Below are positions 39,695 to 48,596 of a DNA stretch of 64,000 nucleotides, piece by piece. This stretch comes from Sphingopyxis sp. GTDB taxonomy: Bacteria > Pseudomonadota > Alphaproteobacteria > Sphingomonadales > Sphingomonadaceae. Position 1 is the stretch's first letter; each line of letters opens with the position of its first letter. Under the pieces are notes generated by a model, which was not told the origin of the DNA, did no database searches, and saw nothing but the letters and a program-made list of their open reading frames with translations. The position numbers and the translations under genes were made by a program. The stretch is taken from assembly GCA_030145715.1 (NCBI GenBank), contig JAIXHQ010000008.1, positions 1-64,000 on the forward strand, read 5' to 3'.

Positions 39695-40096
39695 TCACAC
39701 GGCAGACGATCGATCGGGTGGACGGTAAAGACGGTCGCTGCGGCGGCCGTCCATGACGGTTAGCGGCGTCGCGCCCCAAAGGCCGCGTAGTTCACCGCTA
39801 CCGAGCTTGAATGATGCAAGTTGAAGCGGCGGATCGTGATTATGGTCGCCAGGATTATGCCCGTGCATATGCCCGACCGCCCGTTCCTGCTCATCGTCGC
39901 TGTCGTGCGAGTGGCCGCCGGGACCATGGTTCGATGCAATGACAAGATGGCGAGACGCTTCGGCCTCGAGCAGCGCGACCGGATTGTGACGGACGATCGT
40001 CATCGTTGCCGAGACAAGCAGAGCGAGCGCGGTCAGGCATAGGAGGAGCCTGCGAAAATATGTCTCGCGGATATGTAGAGACGGGCGCGGTCGCAT
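39695..40096 (-). CDS. His-rich membrane-anchored protein in the metal locus
   Basis: A 133-residue protein with one N-terminal hydrophobic segment (about 16-36, LLLCLTALALLVSATMTIV) and a short His/Asp/Gly cluster (HGPGGHSHDSDDEQE ... HMHGHNPGDHNHD, about residues 57-88) well suited to bind Ni, Co or Zn. The C-terminus is basic. It is the second gene after the DmeR-like regulator (21-bp gap) and 47 bp before the HupE-like gene. I infer a periplasmic metal chaperone or buffer. No named family recognised. Confidence 0.68.
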   Translation of the reverse strand: MRPRPSLHIRETYFRRLLLCLTALALLVSATMTIVRHNPVALLEAEASRHLVIASNHGPGGHSHDSDDEQERAVGHMHGHNPGDHNHDPPLQLASFKLGSGELRGLWGATPLTVMDGRRSDRLYRPPDRSSAV

Positions 40097-40117
40097 CGGA
40101 GGCCTTGGAAATCCTAT

Positions 40118-40408
40118 TTAGAGATATTTCGAGATCGCGCGAAACTCGGCCATCGCCTCGGCGCCCGCGCCGGCCTCGCCGCCAATGCAATGTTCGACAT
40201 GGTCCTCGATCAAAGTTCGCTTGGCGCTTGCCACCGCCCGCTCCACCGCCCGGAGCTGCAACGCCACGTCGGCGCAAGGCTTTCCATTCTCGATCATCGT
40301 GACAATGCTGCTCAGATGGCCGGCAGCGCGGTTCAGCCGCTTGATGATGGCGGGGTGCGTCGCGTGAACATGGGGATGGGCGTGCAGATGGCTATGGTCG
40401 TCGGGCAT
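40118..40408 (-). CDS. dmeR: RcnR/DmeR (CsoR-family) metal-responsive repressor
   Basis: A 96-residue all-helical repressor of the CsoR/RcnR family, which binds DNA when metal-free and releases it on binding Ni or Co. After a His-rich N-terminus (MPDDHSHLHAHPHVHATH) comes the conserved core AIIKRLNRAAGHLSSIVTMIENGKPCADVALQLRAVE, with the Cys and His metal ligands (GKPCADV and DHVEHCI). DmeR of rhizobia has a similar His N-terminus and controls a CDF exporter. The ATG at 40406-40408 is preferred to an upstream in-frame codon. It is read divergently from the exporters and first in its own operon. Confidence 0.88.
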   Translation of the reverse strand: MPDDHSHLHAHPHVHATHPAIIKRLNRAAGHLSSIVTMIENGKPCADVALQLRAVERAVASAKRTLIEDHVEHCIGGEAGAGAEAMAEFRAISKYL

Positions 40409-40503
40409 GCACCTATTTTCTCCGCTCGCGCGCCGTTGTCCAGTCGCAACATGGGTGCCATCCAATTCGGCAAGGCGTGCTGCTTGGCGAAGACAAGGTT
40501 GAC

Positions 40504-40550
40504 GTCGTCATTGTGACGACCCTATAGGCACATATCCCCCATGGGGGATA
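40504..40550. promoter_or_regulatory. stacked palindromes in the divergent metal-locus promoter
   Basis: Three adjacent inverted repeats: GTCGTCA-TTG-TGACGAC (40504-40520), CCTATAGG (40521-40528) and the perfect 18-bp TATCCCCCATGGGGGATA (40533-40550). The last has the C5/G5 tracts flanked by AT that CsoR/RcnR-family operators show, and ends 18 bp before the MFS start. It is the probable binding site for the DmeR-like protein. The GTCGTCA repeat may be a second operator of another factor. Confidence 0.7.
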
Positions 40551-40568
40551 GTCCGAAAATTTGGAATC

Positions 40569-41912
40569 ATGCTCGACGTCCTTGCCAACCGCACGTACCG
40601 GCACCTTTTGCTCGCGCAGGTCATCGCTCTTGTCGGGACCGGACTCGCGACGATCGCGCTCGGTCTGCTCGCTTATGACATTGCCGGCGGTGATGCGGGC
40701 GAGGTGCTTGGCACCGCGCTCGCGATCAAGATGATCGCCTATGTCGGCATCGCGCCCGTGGCCGGTGCCTTCGCCGATCATGTGCCGCGACGGGCGCTGC
40801 TCGTGTCACTCGACGTCATGCGCGCGGGCGTGGCCATCTGCTTGCCGTTCGTCACCGAAGTCTGGCAAATCTATGGTCTGATCTTCGTTCTCCAGTCGGC
40901 GTCGGCGGCCTTCACTCCGACTTTTCAGGCCACCATTCCCGATGTTCTGCCCGACGAGCGCGACTATACCCGCGCGCTTTCGCTGTCGCGCCTTGCCTAT
41001 GACATGGAGAATATCACCAGCCCGCTGCTTGCAGCGGCGCTGCTCACGGTCATCAACTTCCACTGGCTCTTTTCGGGGACAGCGGCCGGTTTCCTCGCGT
41101 CCGCGCTGCTCGTCCTGTCGGTTCGTTTGCCCCGGCCCGAAGGCTCGATGCATCGGAACGGCGGCATTTACGCCAAGACGACCCGCGGCATCCGTATCTA
41201 TCTGAAGACTCCGCGACTTCGCGGCCTCCTCGCGATCACCCTGTCGGCGGCGGCGGCAAGTTCGATGGTCATCGTCAACACGGTCGTGCTTGTTCGCGAT
41301 ACGCTTGGCCTCTCGCAACAGGATGTCGCGCTCACCATGGCCGCCTATGGGCTGGGATCGATGGCCGCGGCCTTTGCGCTTCCCGCGATCCTCGACCGGA
41401 TGCCCGACCGGCCCGTCATGCTCGGCGCCGCTGCGGCGTTGGCGGCCGGCCTTGGCGCCATGGCCTGGATCAGTGCGTCGGTTCCAGCCGGGCCCGCCTT
41501 GTGGTATTTGCTGCTTGGCGGCTGGTTGCTGCTCGGCGTCGCCTATTCGATGAGCCTCACGCCGTCGGGGCGCCTGCTCAAGCGATCGGCCCACGCCGAC
41601 GACCGTCCCGCGCTTTTCGCGGCGCAGTTCGCGCTCAGCCACGTCTGTTGGCTGATCTCATATCCGCTCGTCGGGAAACTCGGGGCCAGCGTCTTGATGA
41701 CCGCCGCTTTTGCCGCAATGGCGGGCATCGCGCTTGTCGGCACGATCGCCGCCGCGCTGCTCTGGCCAGCATATGATCCCGATGTGGTTCAGCATGATCA
41801 CCCGGAACTCGGGGCCGACCATGAGCATGTCCGTGTCCAGCATGGCGCGGGTGTGGCGCGCCATGCCTATGTGATCGACGATCTGCATCCTGCATGGACG
41901 AGAGCCGAATGA
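40569..41912 (+). CDS. NreB-like MFS metal exporter with C-terminal His tail
   Basis: A 447-residue MFS protein with about 12 membrane segments (LLAQVIALVGTGLATIALGL first; AGAFADHVPRRALLVSLDVMRA is motif A). Residues 410-440 are a His/Asp-rich tail (HDHPELGADHEHVRVQHGAG). This layout matches NreB/NrsD-type nickel exporters, whose tails bind Ni. Placed 18 bp from the metal operator, with the DmeR-like gene opposite, it should be de-repressed by Ni or Co. No clear ribosome site other than TTGGA. Stop overlaps the next start (ATGA). Confidence 0.85.
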   Translation: MLDVLANRTYRHLLLAQVIALVGTGLATIALGLLAYDIAGGDAGEVLGTALAIKMIAYVGIAPVAGAFADHVPRRALLVSLDVMRAGVAICLPFVTEVWQIYGLIFVLQSASAAFTPTFQATIPDVLPDERDYTRALSLSRLAYDMENITSPLLAAALLTVINFHWLFSGTAAGFLASALLVLSVRLPRPEGSMHRNGGIYAKTTRGIRIYLKTPRLRGLLAITLSAAAASSMVIVNTVVLVRDTLGLSQQDVALTMAAYGLGSMAAAFALPAILDRMPDRPVMLGAAAALAAGLGAMAWISASVPAGPALWYLLLGGWLLLGVAYSMSLTPSGRLLKRSAHADDRPALFAAQFALSHVCWLISYPLVGKLGASVLMTAAFAAMAGIALVGTIAAALLWPAYDPDVVQHDHPELGADHEHVRVQHGAGVARHAYVIDDLHPAWTRAE

Positions 41913-42283
41913 ACCGCACGATCCCTTGGGCTCGGGGCGCCTATGTGCGCCCGTCGCTGCGTTTTATACTGTTCGGCTCGCTCCTTGCGGCGATCGCGCT
42001 CGTCAACATCGTCGGCTTCAGCGGTTGGCACAGCGCGCTTGTCGGTCATGATGACGCGGCGGTAATGGCCGACACGCTTGAGCATGACGGCGACGATTCC
42101 TCGGTTCCACAGGTCGATCTGCACAAGATGAGCCATCCTGTCGTCAACGGCATGACCTTTCTCGACGCCGACCTGGGTCCGGTCGTTTCAATCCTTTTCA
42201 CGGCGGTGATCTGGTCGTTGCCTATGGATATGATTCGGCTTGGAATCGCGCCCGAAGGCCTTTTGCGACCACCTAGAATCTGA
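41909..42283 (+). CDS. small membrane protein of the metal locus, function unknown
   Basis: A 124-residue protein with two hydrophobic segments (about 19-37, FILFGSLLAAIALVNIVGF, and about 92-110, LGPVVSILFTAVIWSLP) around a polar loop rich in His and Asp (GHDDAAVM...EHDGDDSS ... HKMSHP). Its ATG overlaps the MFS stop (ATGA), so it is made together with the exporter. A periplasmic metal-binding loop presented by two helices is a reasonable reading. No family known to me; an in-frame start 15 bases upstream exists. Confidence 0.65.
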   Translation: MNRTIPWARGAYVRPSLRFILFGSLLAAIALVNIVGFSGWHSALVGHDDAAVMADTLEHDGDDSSVPQVDLHKMSHPVVNGMTFLDADLGPVVSILFTAVIWSLPMDMIRLGIAPEGLLRPPRI

Positions 42284-42335
42284 TGCGCGAACGCCGTCCG
42301 GCGTCCGATTTCCATCAATTCCAGGAGTAATTTCC

Positions 42336-43604
42336 ATGTCCGATCCATTCGGCCCGCCACGCCTGCGAAAGTCGTTGCTGGGCCTTGCAGGCGCTGCCGG
42401 CATTATTGCCGGCCCCGCCGCCTCGGCGCAAACGGCGCCGCCCTTTGCGCAACTTTTTCGAGAGACCGAAAATGCCCCGCGCCAGATCGCCATCGAGGCC
42501 GATGTTGAACGAGCCGAAGGCCTTGCGCAGCAGGCCCATGCGCGTCCCAACCCGAACGTCAGCGCGCTGACCGAGAATATCGGCGGTCAAAGCCCCTATA
42601 ATGGGTTCAACCGATCAGAGACGACGGTCCAGTTCAATCAGCCGATCGAACTCGGCGGCAAGAGGTCGGCCAGGATCGCAGCCGGCGAAGCCGGGGTCGA
42701 AGCCGCCCGGGCGCGCGGCGTCGATGCCCGGCTGAACTACGCTTATGACCTCGCTCGCGCATATGGCGGCGCCGAGATCGCCGATCGCCGCATCGGTCTG
42801 GCGGAGGACGAGCTTGCAAAGGCCGAGGACGACCTTCGCGTCGCGCGCGCGCTCGTCGGGGCCGGAAAGGAAGCGCGGCTCCGGAGCCTGCAGGCCGAAA
42901 CCGATGCGAACTCGCTTCGCGCCGCGCTGAGTACTGCGGTCGCCGAACGGGTTGTCGCTTATGCGCGGCTCTCGGCGCTCGCGGGCCAGGGCTCGCAATA
43001 TATGAGGCTTTCCGAGCCGTTGCTGACGCGGCTTGATCAGGGTCCGCAATATGGGCCGATCGATCCCCTCCGCACCGCGCCTTACCTTGCCGCAAAGGCC
43101 GAGCGCGATGCGGCAGCCTATCGCGTGACGCTTGCGCGAAAGCAGGCGGTCCCAGACGTCACCATATCGCTCGGTGCCAGGAGGCTGCAGGGCGATCGCG
43201 CCAATGCGTTGCTCGTCGGCATAAGCCTGCCCCTACCCATTCTCGACCGGAACCGCGGCAATGTTGCCGCGGCACAAGCTGAATTGCGGGGGGCAGGCGC
43301 GCGCGTCGAGGCGGCTCGCCTCGAATCGGCGTCCCTTATTGAGGCGGTCACCACGATGAACGAAGCGGCCAACGTTCGCGTGGCCGCCGCGCAAAAGACG
43401 CTCGAAACGGCCGAGGAAAGCTACCGCCTCGCCCGCATCGCATATGAAGCCGGAAAATCGCCGCTCATCGAATTGCTGACGGCGCGTCGCGGGCTCGGGT
43501 TGGCGCGCGGCGTCGTTCTTGAGGCCGAAGCAGCCCGCTTCGACGTACGCGCCAATCTCGCTCGCCTTAAAGGCCAGACGATCATGGGGGACCAGATCCA
43601 ATGA
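42336..43604 (+). CDS. czcC: CzcC-type outer membrane efflux channel
   Basis: A 422-residue TolC/OEP-family protein. It has a signal-like N-terminus (LLGLAGAAGIIAGPAASAQ) and two repeats of the efflux-channel helical pattern (LNYAYDLARAYGGAEI ... VVAYARLSALAG; YRLARIAYEAGKSPLIELLTARRGL). It is the outer-membrane duct of the tripartite pump with CzcB and CzcA. CAGGAG precedes the ATG at 42336. Overlap with czcB is ATGA. Confidence 0.92.
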   Translation: MSDPFGPPRLRKSLLGLAGAAGIIAGPAASAQTAPPFAQLFRETENAPRQIAIEADVERAEGLAQQAHARPNPNVSALTENIGGQSPYNGFNRSETTVQFNQPIELGGKRSARIAAGEAGVEAARARGVDARLNYAYDLARAYGGAEIADRRIGLAEDELAKAEDDLRVARALVGAGKEARLRSLQAETDANSLRAALSTAVAERVVAYARLSALAGQGSQYMRLSEPLLTRLDQGPQYGPIDPLRTAPYLAAKAERDAAAYRVTLARKQAVPDVTISLGARRLQGDRANALLVGISLPLPILDRNRGNVAAAQAELRGAGARVEAARLESASLIEAVTTMNEAANVRVAAAQKTLETAEESYRLARIAYEAGKSPLIELLTARRGLGLARGVVLEAEAARFDVRANLARLKGQTIMGDQIQ

Positions 43605-44749
43605 CACAGAAGAACCGTTTTAACGCAGGCGCCGCAGTCGCGCTCGCCGCAGCCGTAGCACTGGGGTTCGGCGCCGCCCGCCTCACGCAGTCCGAACCCG
43701 TCGTGCAAGACGACACGTCGGAGAAAGTCGAAGCGCCGAGCCTTGACATCGCCATCGCGCCCGATGCGATCAAGGCGTCGCAGATCACGATCGCCCGGGC
43801 AGCGGGAGGCGAGCTCGATGCCACGATCTCTGCTTCCGCGACGGTGGAAACGACGCCCGATGCCGAAGCCGTGCTGACCGCGCGCGCCGCCGGCACCGTT
43901 GTGCGGATCTTCAAGCGGATCGGCGATCCGGTGCGCGCCGGCGAAACCCTGGCTCTCGTCGAAAGCCGTGATGCATCAGCTATCGTCGCCGATCGCAGCG
44001 CCGCCGTGGCGCGGGTCCAGCTTGCTCAGCGCCAGCTCGACCGAGAGCGGTCGCTCTTCCAGCAGGGCGTTTCTCCACGCGCGGATTATGAAACGGCCCT
44101 CGCCAATCTGGCGGTCGCGCAAGCCGATGCACAGCGTGCCTCCGCTGCCGCCGGAGCGACAAAAGTCGCCGCCGACGGACGATCGGTCTCGGTCGTCAGC
44201 CCCGTCTCGGGGCGTATCACGGCCGCGGCCGCCAATCTTGGCCGGTTCGTCGCCGCTGAAACCGAGCTGTTCCGGATCGCGGACCCATCGCGGCTTCAGA
44301 TCACCGCGAATCTGCCCGCGACCGAGGCCTTCCGCGTCCGCGCCGGCGACCGGGTCGAACTGTCGACGGCCGACGGCCGCGTCGTGGAAGGCAAGGTCCG
44401 CTCAGAGACCGGCGTTGTCGATCCGACAACGCGAGCGGCGACAGTTGTCGTCACGCCGATCGGAGGCGCCCAGATCGTCCCCGGTCAGCTTGTCCAGGCC
44501 CGCATCTTCGCCAGCGGCGGTGGGGGAACCGGCAATGTGATGGTTCCGCAGGATGCGGTCCAGACGATCGCCGACAACAGCGTCGTCTTCATCCGCACCA
44601 AGGATGGCTTTCGCGCGCAGCCGATCCGGATCGGCGCGCGTAGCGGCGGAATGGTCGCCATCCTGGCAGGCCTCAAGGCAGGTACACCGATCGCCACAAT
44701 CAACGCGTTCCTGCTCAAGGCCGAACTCGAAAAGGAGGCGGCAGAATGA
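43601..44749 (+). CDS. czcB: CzcB-type periplasmic adaptor of the RND metal pump
   Basis: A 382-residue HlyD-family protein with an N-terminal membrane anchor or signal (AAVALAAAVALGFGAARL), barrel-sandwich half motifs (AEAVLTARAAGTVVRIFKRI and VSVVSPVSGRITAAAANLG), helical hairpin (RVQLAQRQLDRERSLFQQGV) and the beta-barrel (GGTGNVMVPQDAVQT). It links CzcA with CzcC. ATGA overlaps with czcC and czcA. No extra N-terminal metal-binding Cys/His motif is present. Confidence 0.93.
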   Translation: MTQKNRFNAGAAVALAAAVALGFGAARLTQSEPVVQDDTSEKVEAPSLDIAIAPDAIKASQITIARAAGGELDATISASATVETTPDAEAVLTARAAGTVVRIFKRIGDPVRAGETLALVESRDASAIVADRSAAVARVQLAQRQLDRERSLFQQGVSPRADYETALANLAVAQADAQRASAAAGATKVAADGRSVSVVSPVSGRITAAAANLGRFVAAETELFRIADPSRLQITANLPATEAFRVRAGDRVELSTADGRVVEGKVRSETGVVDPTTRAATVVVTPIGGAQIVPGQLVQARIFASGGGGTGNVMVPQDAVQTIADNSVVFIRTKDGFRAQPIRIGARSGGMVAILAGLKAGTPIATINAFLLKAELEKEAAE

Positions 44750-47700
44750 TCAGCCGCATATTAAGCCTCTCCGTCAGGTGGCGATGGCTTGTCGTCGCGC
44801 TGACGCTCGTCATCGTCGCCATCGGCGGCTGGCAGATCACCAAATTGCCGATTGACGCGGTCCCCGACGTCACCAACCGCCAGGTCCAGATCAACACTTT
44901 CAACCCGGCGTTCGGACCCGTCGATATGGAAAAGCAGGTCACGTTCCAGGTCGAAACGGCCCTTGCCGGCATCCCCGGACTAACCCTGACGCGCTCGCTG
45001 ACGCGCAACGGGTTCAGCCAGGTTACCGCCGTTTTCACCGACGATACCGATATTTTCTTTGCACGACAGCAGGTTACCGAACGTTTGGCGCAGGCAAAGG
45101 ACAGCCTTCCCGCCGGGGTGCAACCCAATCTTGCCCCGCTCAGCACCGGCCTCGGCGAAATCCTATTTTACTCGGTTGCCTTCCGTCACCCCGACGGCAA
45201 AGGGTTGAAGATCGTCGATGGCAGACCGGGCTGGCAGTCCGACGGTGCCTATCTGACGCCCGAGGGCGAACGGCTCACGACCGAACTCACCAAGGCGGCC
45301 TATCTGCGCACCGTACAGGACTGGGTCATCCGCCCGCAGATGCGGACGGTGACCGGCGTCGCGGGCGTCGACTCGAACGGCGGCTATGTGAAGCAATATC
45401 TGGTCGAGCCCGATCTCAACGCGCTCGCCAGCTACGGGATATCGGTCACCGAACTCGCCAACGCGCTTGAGCGCGCCAACCTGTCAGTCGGCTCAAACTA
45501 CATCCGCCGGGCGGGAGAGAGCTTTCTGGTCCGCGCCGATGCTCGTCTCAAGTCAATCTCGGAAATCGAGGAGGCGGTCGTCGCCACGCGCGGCGGGATT
45601 TCGATTCGTGTCAAGGATGTGGGCCAGGTCGTGATCGGGGGCGCGGTGCGCACGGGATCGGGTAGCCGCATGGGCTCCGAGGCCGTGATCTCGACCGTAC
45701 TGATGCTGATCGGCAGCAACAGCCGGATCGTAGCGAACGACGCGGCGGACAAGCTCGTCGAAATCAACAAGTCGCTGCCGCCCGACATCTTCGCCGAACC
45801 GGTTTACAACCGGTCGAAGCTGGTGAATGCAACGATTGCGACAGTCGAAAAGAATCTCATCGAAGGCGCGCTTCTCGTCATCGCTGTCCTGTTCATTCTG
45901 CTCGGTAATATCCGCGCTGCGCTGATCACGGCTGCGGTCATCCCCATCACGATGCTGATGACCGCGACAGGGATGAACCGGCTCGGCGTGTCGGGCAATC
46001 TCATGAGCCTCGGCGCGCTGGACTTCGGTCTCATAGTCGATGGCGCCGTGATCATCGTTGAAAATGCCTTGCGGCGCCTGGCCGAACGCCAGGAGCATGA
46101 AGGGCGCCTGCTCTCGCGCGCCGAACGCATGGAGGAAACCACGATCGCCGCCCAGGAAATGATCCGTCCGACCGTTTATGGTCAGTTGATCATCTTCCTC
46201 GTATTCGTCCCCTTACTCACCTTTCAGGGTGTCGAGGGCAAGACCTTCTCCCCGATGGCGGTCACGCTGATGGTCGCGCTGGCCTCTGCCTTCCTCCTCT
46301 CGCTCACCTTCATCCCGGCGATGATCGCTATCTTCGTGAAGGGCAAGGTCAGCGAGACCGAGGTCAAGCCCATCCGTTGGTTCAAGGCGAAATATGCGCC
46401 GCTTCTCGACAAGGCGGTCGCGGATCCGATGCCGTTCGTCGCGGCAGGCGGCGGCATATTCCTGGCCGCTATCCTTGCTTTCGGCTTCCTCGGTCAGGAA
46501 TTCATGCCGCAACTCGACGAAAAGGACATCACGGTCACCAACTTCCGGGTGCCGTCGGCGTCGATCGACCAGTCGACACAGATGCAACTGCGGATCGAGG
46601 ATGCTCTGAAGTCCTTGCCCGAAGTCGCACTGGTCTTCTCGAAAAATGGCAATGCCGACCTTGGGACCGACCCGATGCCGCCCAATGCTTCGGACACCTA
46701 TGTGATCCCAAAGCCCGAAAGCGAATGGCCGGACGAGGTGAAGAACAAGGAGGACATCCTCCGCCGCATCGAGAAACGGATGCGGCCGCTGATCGGTAAC
46801 CGGACCGAGATCCAGCAACCTATTCAGATGCGCTTCAATGAACTGATCGCAGGGGTTCGCGCCGATGTCGCGGTCAAGCTCTATGGCGACGACCTCGAAG
46901 CGATGAGTGCAGAAGCGAAGCGGATCGCCGCGGTCCTCCGGAAAATCCCGGGAGCGGGCGACGTCAGCGCCGAGCAGACATCGGGGGCGCCGACCTTCGA
47001 CGTCCAGACCGACCGAGCCGTAGCCGGCCGCTATGGCCTGTCGGTCGAGGAGGTCACCAATACGGTTGCGGCGGCGCTCGGCGGCCGTGAAGCCGGGCTC
47101 CTGTTCGAGGGCGACCGCCGCTTCTCGATCGTTGTCCGCCTTCCCGACGTTCGGCGCGACGATCTGGAAACGCTCAGCTCGATCCCCGTCATGCTGCCGG
47201 CCGGTGATGGGCAGATCGCACGATCGATCCCCCTTCGGGAGGTCGCGCGGTTCAGCTACACGCAGGGCCTCAATCAGATCAGCCGTGAAAACGGCAAGCG
47301 AATGGTGGTCGTTCAGGTGAACGTCCGCGGCCGCGATCTCGGCGGGTTCGTGGCCGAGGCACAGCAGAAGATCGGCGAACTCGACCTTCCGGCGGGTATG
47401 TACACCGACTGGGGCGGGACGTTCGAAAGTCTGCAGTCGGCGCGGCTGCGGCTTTTGATCGTCGTTCCGCTCTGCTTCCTCGCAATCTTCGGTCTTCTGT
47501 ACATGGCGCTCGGCGGCGTGGCACCTGCCACAGTCGTGTTCAGCGCCGTTCCGATGGCGCTGGCGGGAGGTGTATTCGCTCTGCTCCTGTTCGGGATACC
47601 CTTCTCGATCACCGCAGCCGTCGGGTTCATCGCCCTGTCGGGCGTCGCGGTGCTCAACGGACTCGTGATGATGAGCGCGATACGGCAACGGCGCGCGAGC

Positions 47701-47982
47701 GGCGCCGGCGTCGAGGAGGCGATCATCGGAGGCGCGATGGAGCGCGTGCGGCCAGTCCTGATGACTGCTCTCGTCGCAAGCCTTGGCTTTGTGCCGATGG
47801 CCCTGGCCACGGGAACGGGAGCTGAGGTCCAGCGACCGCTCGCAACCGTCGTGATCGGCGGACTCATCACCTGCACTGCGCTGACCTTGCTCGTCCTGCC
47901 AGCAATTACGGCGCTAGTGTACCGCCACGGCGCGCGCCGTGGGCAGCAGCATGACGCCGCGCTGGCACCACCGGCGAGCTGA
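44746..47982 (+). CDS. czcA: CzcA-type heavy-metal RND efflux pump
   Basis: A 1078-residue proton-driven exporter of divalent cations. Two large periplasmic loops lie between membrane segments. The diagnostic segment-4 motif reads LGALDFGLIVDGAVIIVEN, the DFGx3DGAx3VEN form of the HME group for Zn, Co, Cd or Ni rather than Cu/Ag pumps. The start (MISRILSLSVRWRWLVVALT) and GGWQITKLPIDAVPDVTNRQ are typical. The C-terminus (HGARRGQQHDAALAPPAS) is short. No frameshift is seen. The true metal is inferred from the Ni/Co-type regulator. Confidence 0.95.
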   Translation: MISRILSLSVRWRWLVVALTLVIVAIGGWQITKLPIDAVPDVTNRQVQINTFNPAFGPVDMEKQVTFQVETALAGIPGLTLTRSLTRNGFSQVTAVFTDDTDIFFARQQVTERLAQAKDSLPAGVQPNLAPLSTGLGEILFYSVAFRHPDGKGLKIVDGRPGWQSDGAYLTPEGERLTTELTKAAYLRTVQDWVIRPQMRTVTGVAGVDSNGGYVKQYLVEPDLNALASYGISVTELANALERANLSVGSNYIRRAGESFLVRADARLKSISEIEEAVVATRGGISIRVKDVGQVVIGGAVRTGSGSRMGSEAVISTVLMLIGSNSRIVANDAADKLVEINKSLPPDIFAEPVYNRSKLVNATIATVEKNLIEGALLVIAVLFILLGNIRAALITAAVIPITMLMTATGMNRLGVSGNLMSLGALDFGLIVDGAVIIVENALRRLAERQEHEGRLLSRAERMEETTIAAQEMIRPTVYGQLIIFLVFVPLLTFQGVEGKTFSPMAVTLMVALASAFLLSLTFIPAMIAIFVKGKVSETEVKPIRWFKAKYAPLLDKAVADPMPFVAAGGGIFLAAILAFGFLGQEFMPQLDEKDITVTNFRVPSASIDQSTQMQLRIEDALKSLPEVALVFSKNGNADLGTDPMPPNASDTYVIPKPESEWPDEVKNKEDILRRIEKRMRPLIGNRTEIQQPIQMRFNELIAGVRADVAVKLYGDDLEAMSAEAKRIAAVLRKIPGAGDVSAEQTSGAPTFDVQTDRAVAGRYGLSVEEVTNTVAAALGGREAGLLFEGDRRFSIVVRLPDVRRDDLETLSSIPVMLPAGDGQIARSIPLREVARFSYTQGLNQISRENGKRMVVVQVNVRGRDLGGFVAEAQQKIGELDLPAGMYTDWGGTFESLQSARLRLLIVVPLCFLAIFGLLYMALGGVAPATVVFSAVPMALAGGVFALLLFGIPFSITAAVGFIALSGVAVLNGLVMMSAIRQRRASGAGVEEAIIGGAMERVRPVLMTALVASLGFVPMALATGTGAEVQRPLATVVIGGLITCTALTLLVLPAITALVYRHGARRGQQHDAALAPPAS

Positions 47983-48596
47983 AAATGCGGGTCTGGCGGA
48001 CTGAACTGCGGAACCGCCGGACCCGTTCATCGCTCGGTATTTGGTCCGGCGAGATGCCGACGAGATTTTAAACTTCGACCCCAACCAGTCTCGGCAACTG
48101 CTGAAGCAAGAGCTTATCCAATTTCATCAGCACGGTAACAGTTTGCAGTCTGACCGAGCAGACATATTGACGCTGGCTCAGCGCGTAATTTCCCCAGCGG
48201 AATTGTCCGAGCACTCCGGAAGAAGCTCGCAATCGCTGGCAGGTGAAAGGAACCGATTGAAGGTGCCGAGAATTGGCTTTGGATGGGATCGCCATCTCGT
48301 TTCTGAAATGGAGCAGTTCGCGATAATTCTCTGAATAACTTAAGCACGGTTCGGCCGCTGTCCTGCAAGGCGGCGGCCTTTTTTGCCCAAGCTTTTTGGC
48401 GGCCATTATGGCTTGTCTGCGATACCTCCGCGGTCAAATAGGCTTACAGAGTAAGATTGCACGCTAAGCGATAATTCACGAAATTTCGCGCTTCCGGGCG
48501 GTCACGTTAAGATTGCGCGAGGGGAAAGCAATCATTTCGGATCAACCGTTTCGCGGCGCTCTTGCCGAGCGCAAACTGTTACGGCAGGATGACGTC
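47983..48596. other. 614-bp interval after czcA, no convincing gene
   Basis: Between the czcA stop and the next gene the composition becomes less GC-rich (for example near 48120-48180 and 48420-48500). A TTG-started frame (48041-48334) and a frame on the other strand have no ribosome site and no family likeness. A terminator is at 48353-48384. The interval may be old junction sequence at the right edge of the metal locus. Confidence 0.5.
48353..48384 (+). terminator. intrinsic terminator downstream of the metal locus
   Basis: GGCCGCTG and CGGCGGCC pair over 8 bp (one wobble) with a 10-nt loop, followed by six T (48379-48384). Direction plus. It is 370 bp beyond czcA, so either the pump mRNA has a long 3' end or a small unrecognised transcript ends here. 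Confidence 0.7.

Noticed and set aside
48041-48437. Possible small genes on both strands between czcA and the isomerase-like gene
   Set aside because: The plus frame starts with TTG without a ribosome site; the minus frame has no known similarity. The T6 terminator leaves some doubt, so the interval is listed as unassigned.
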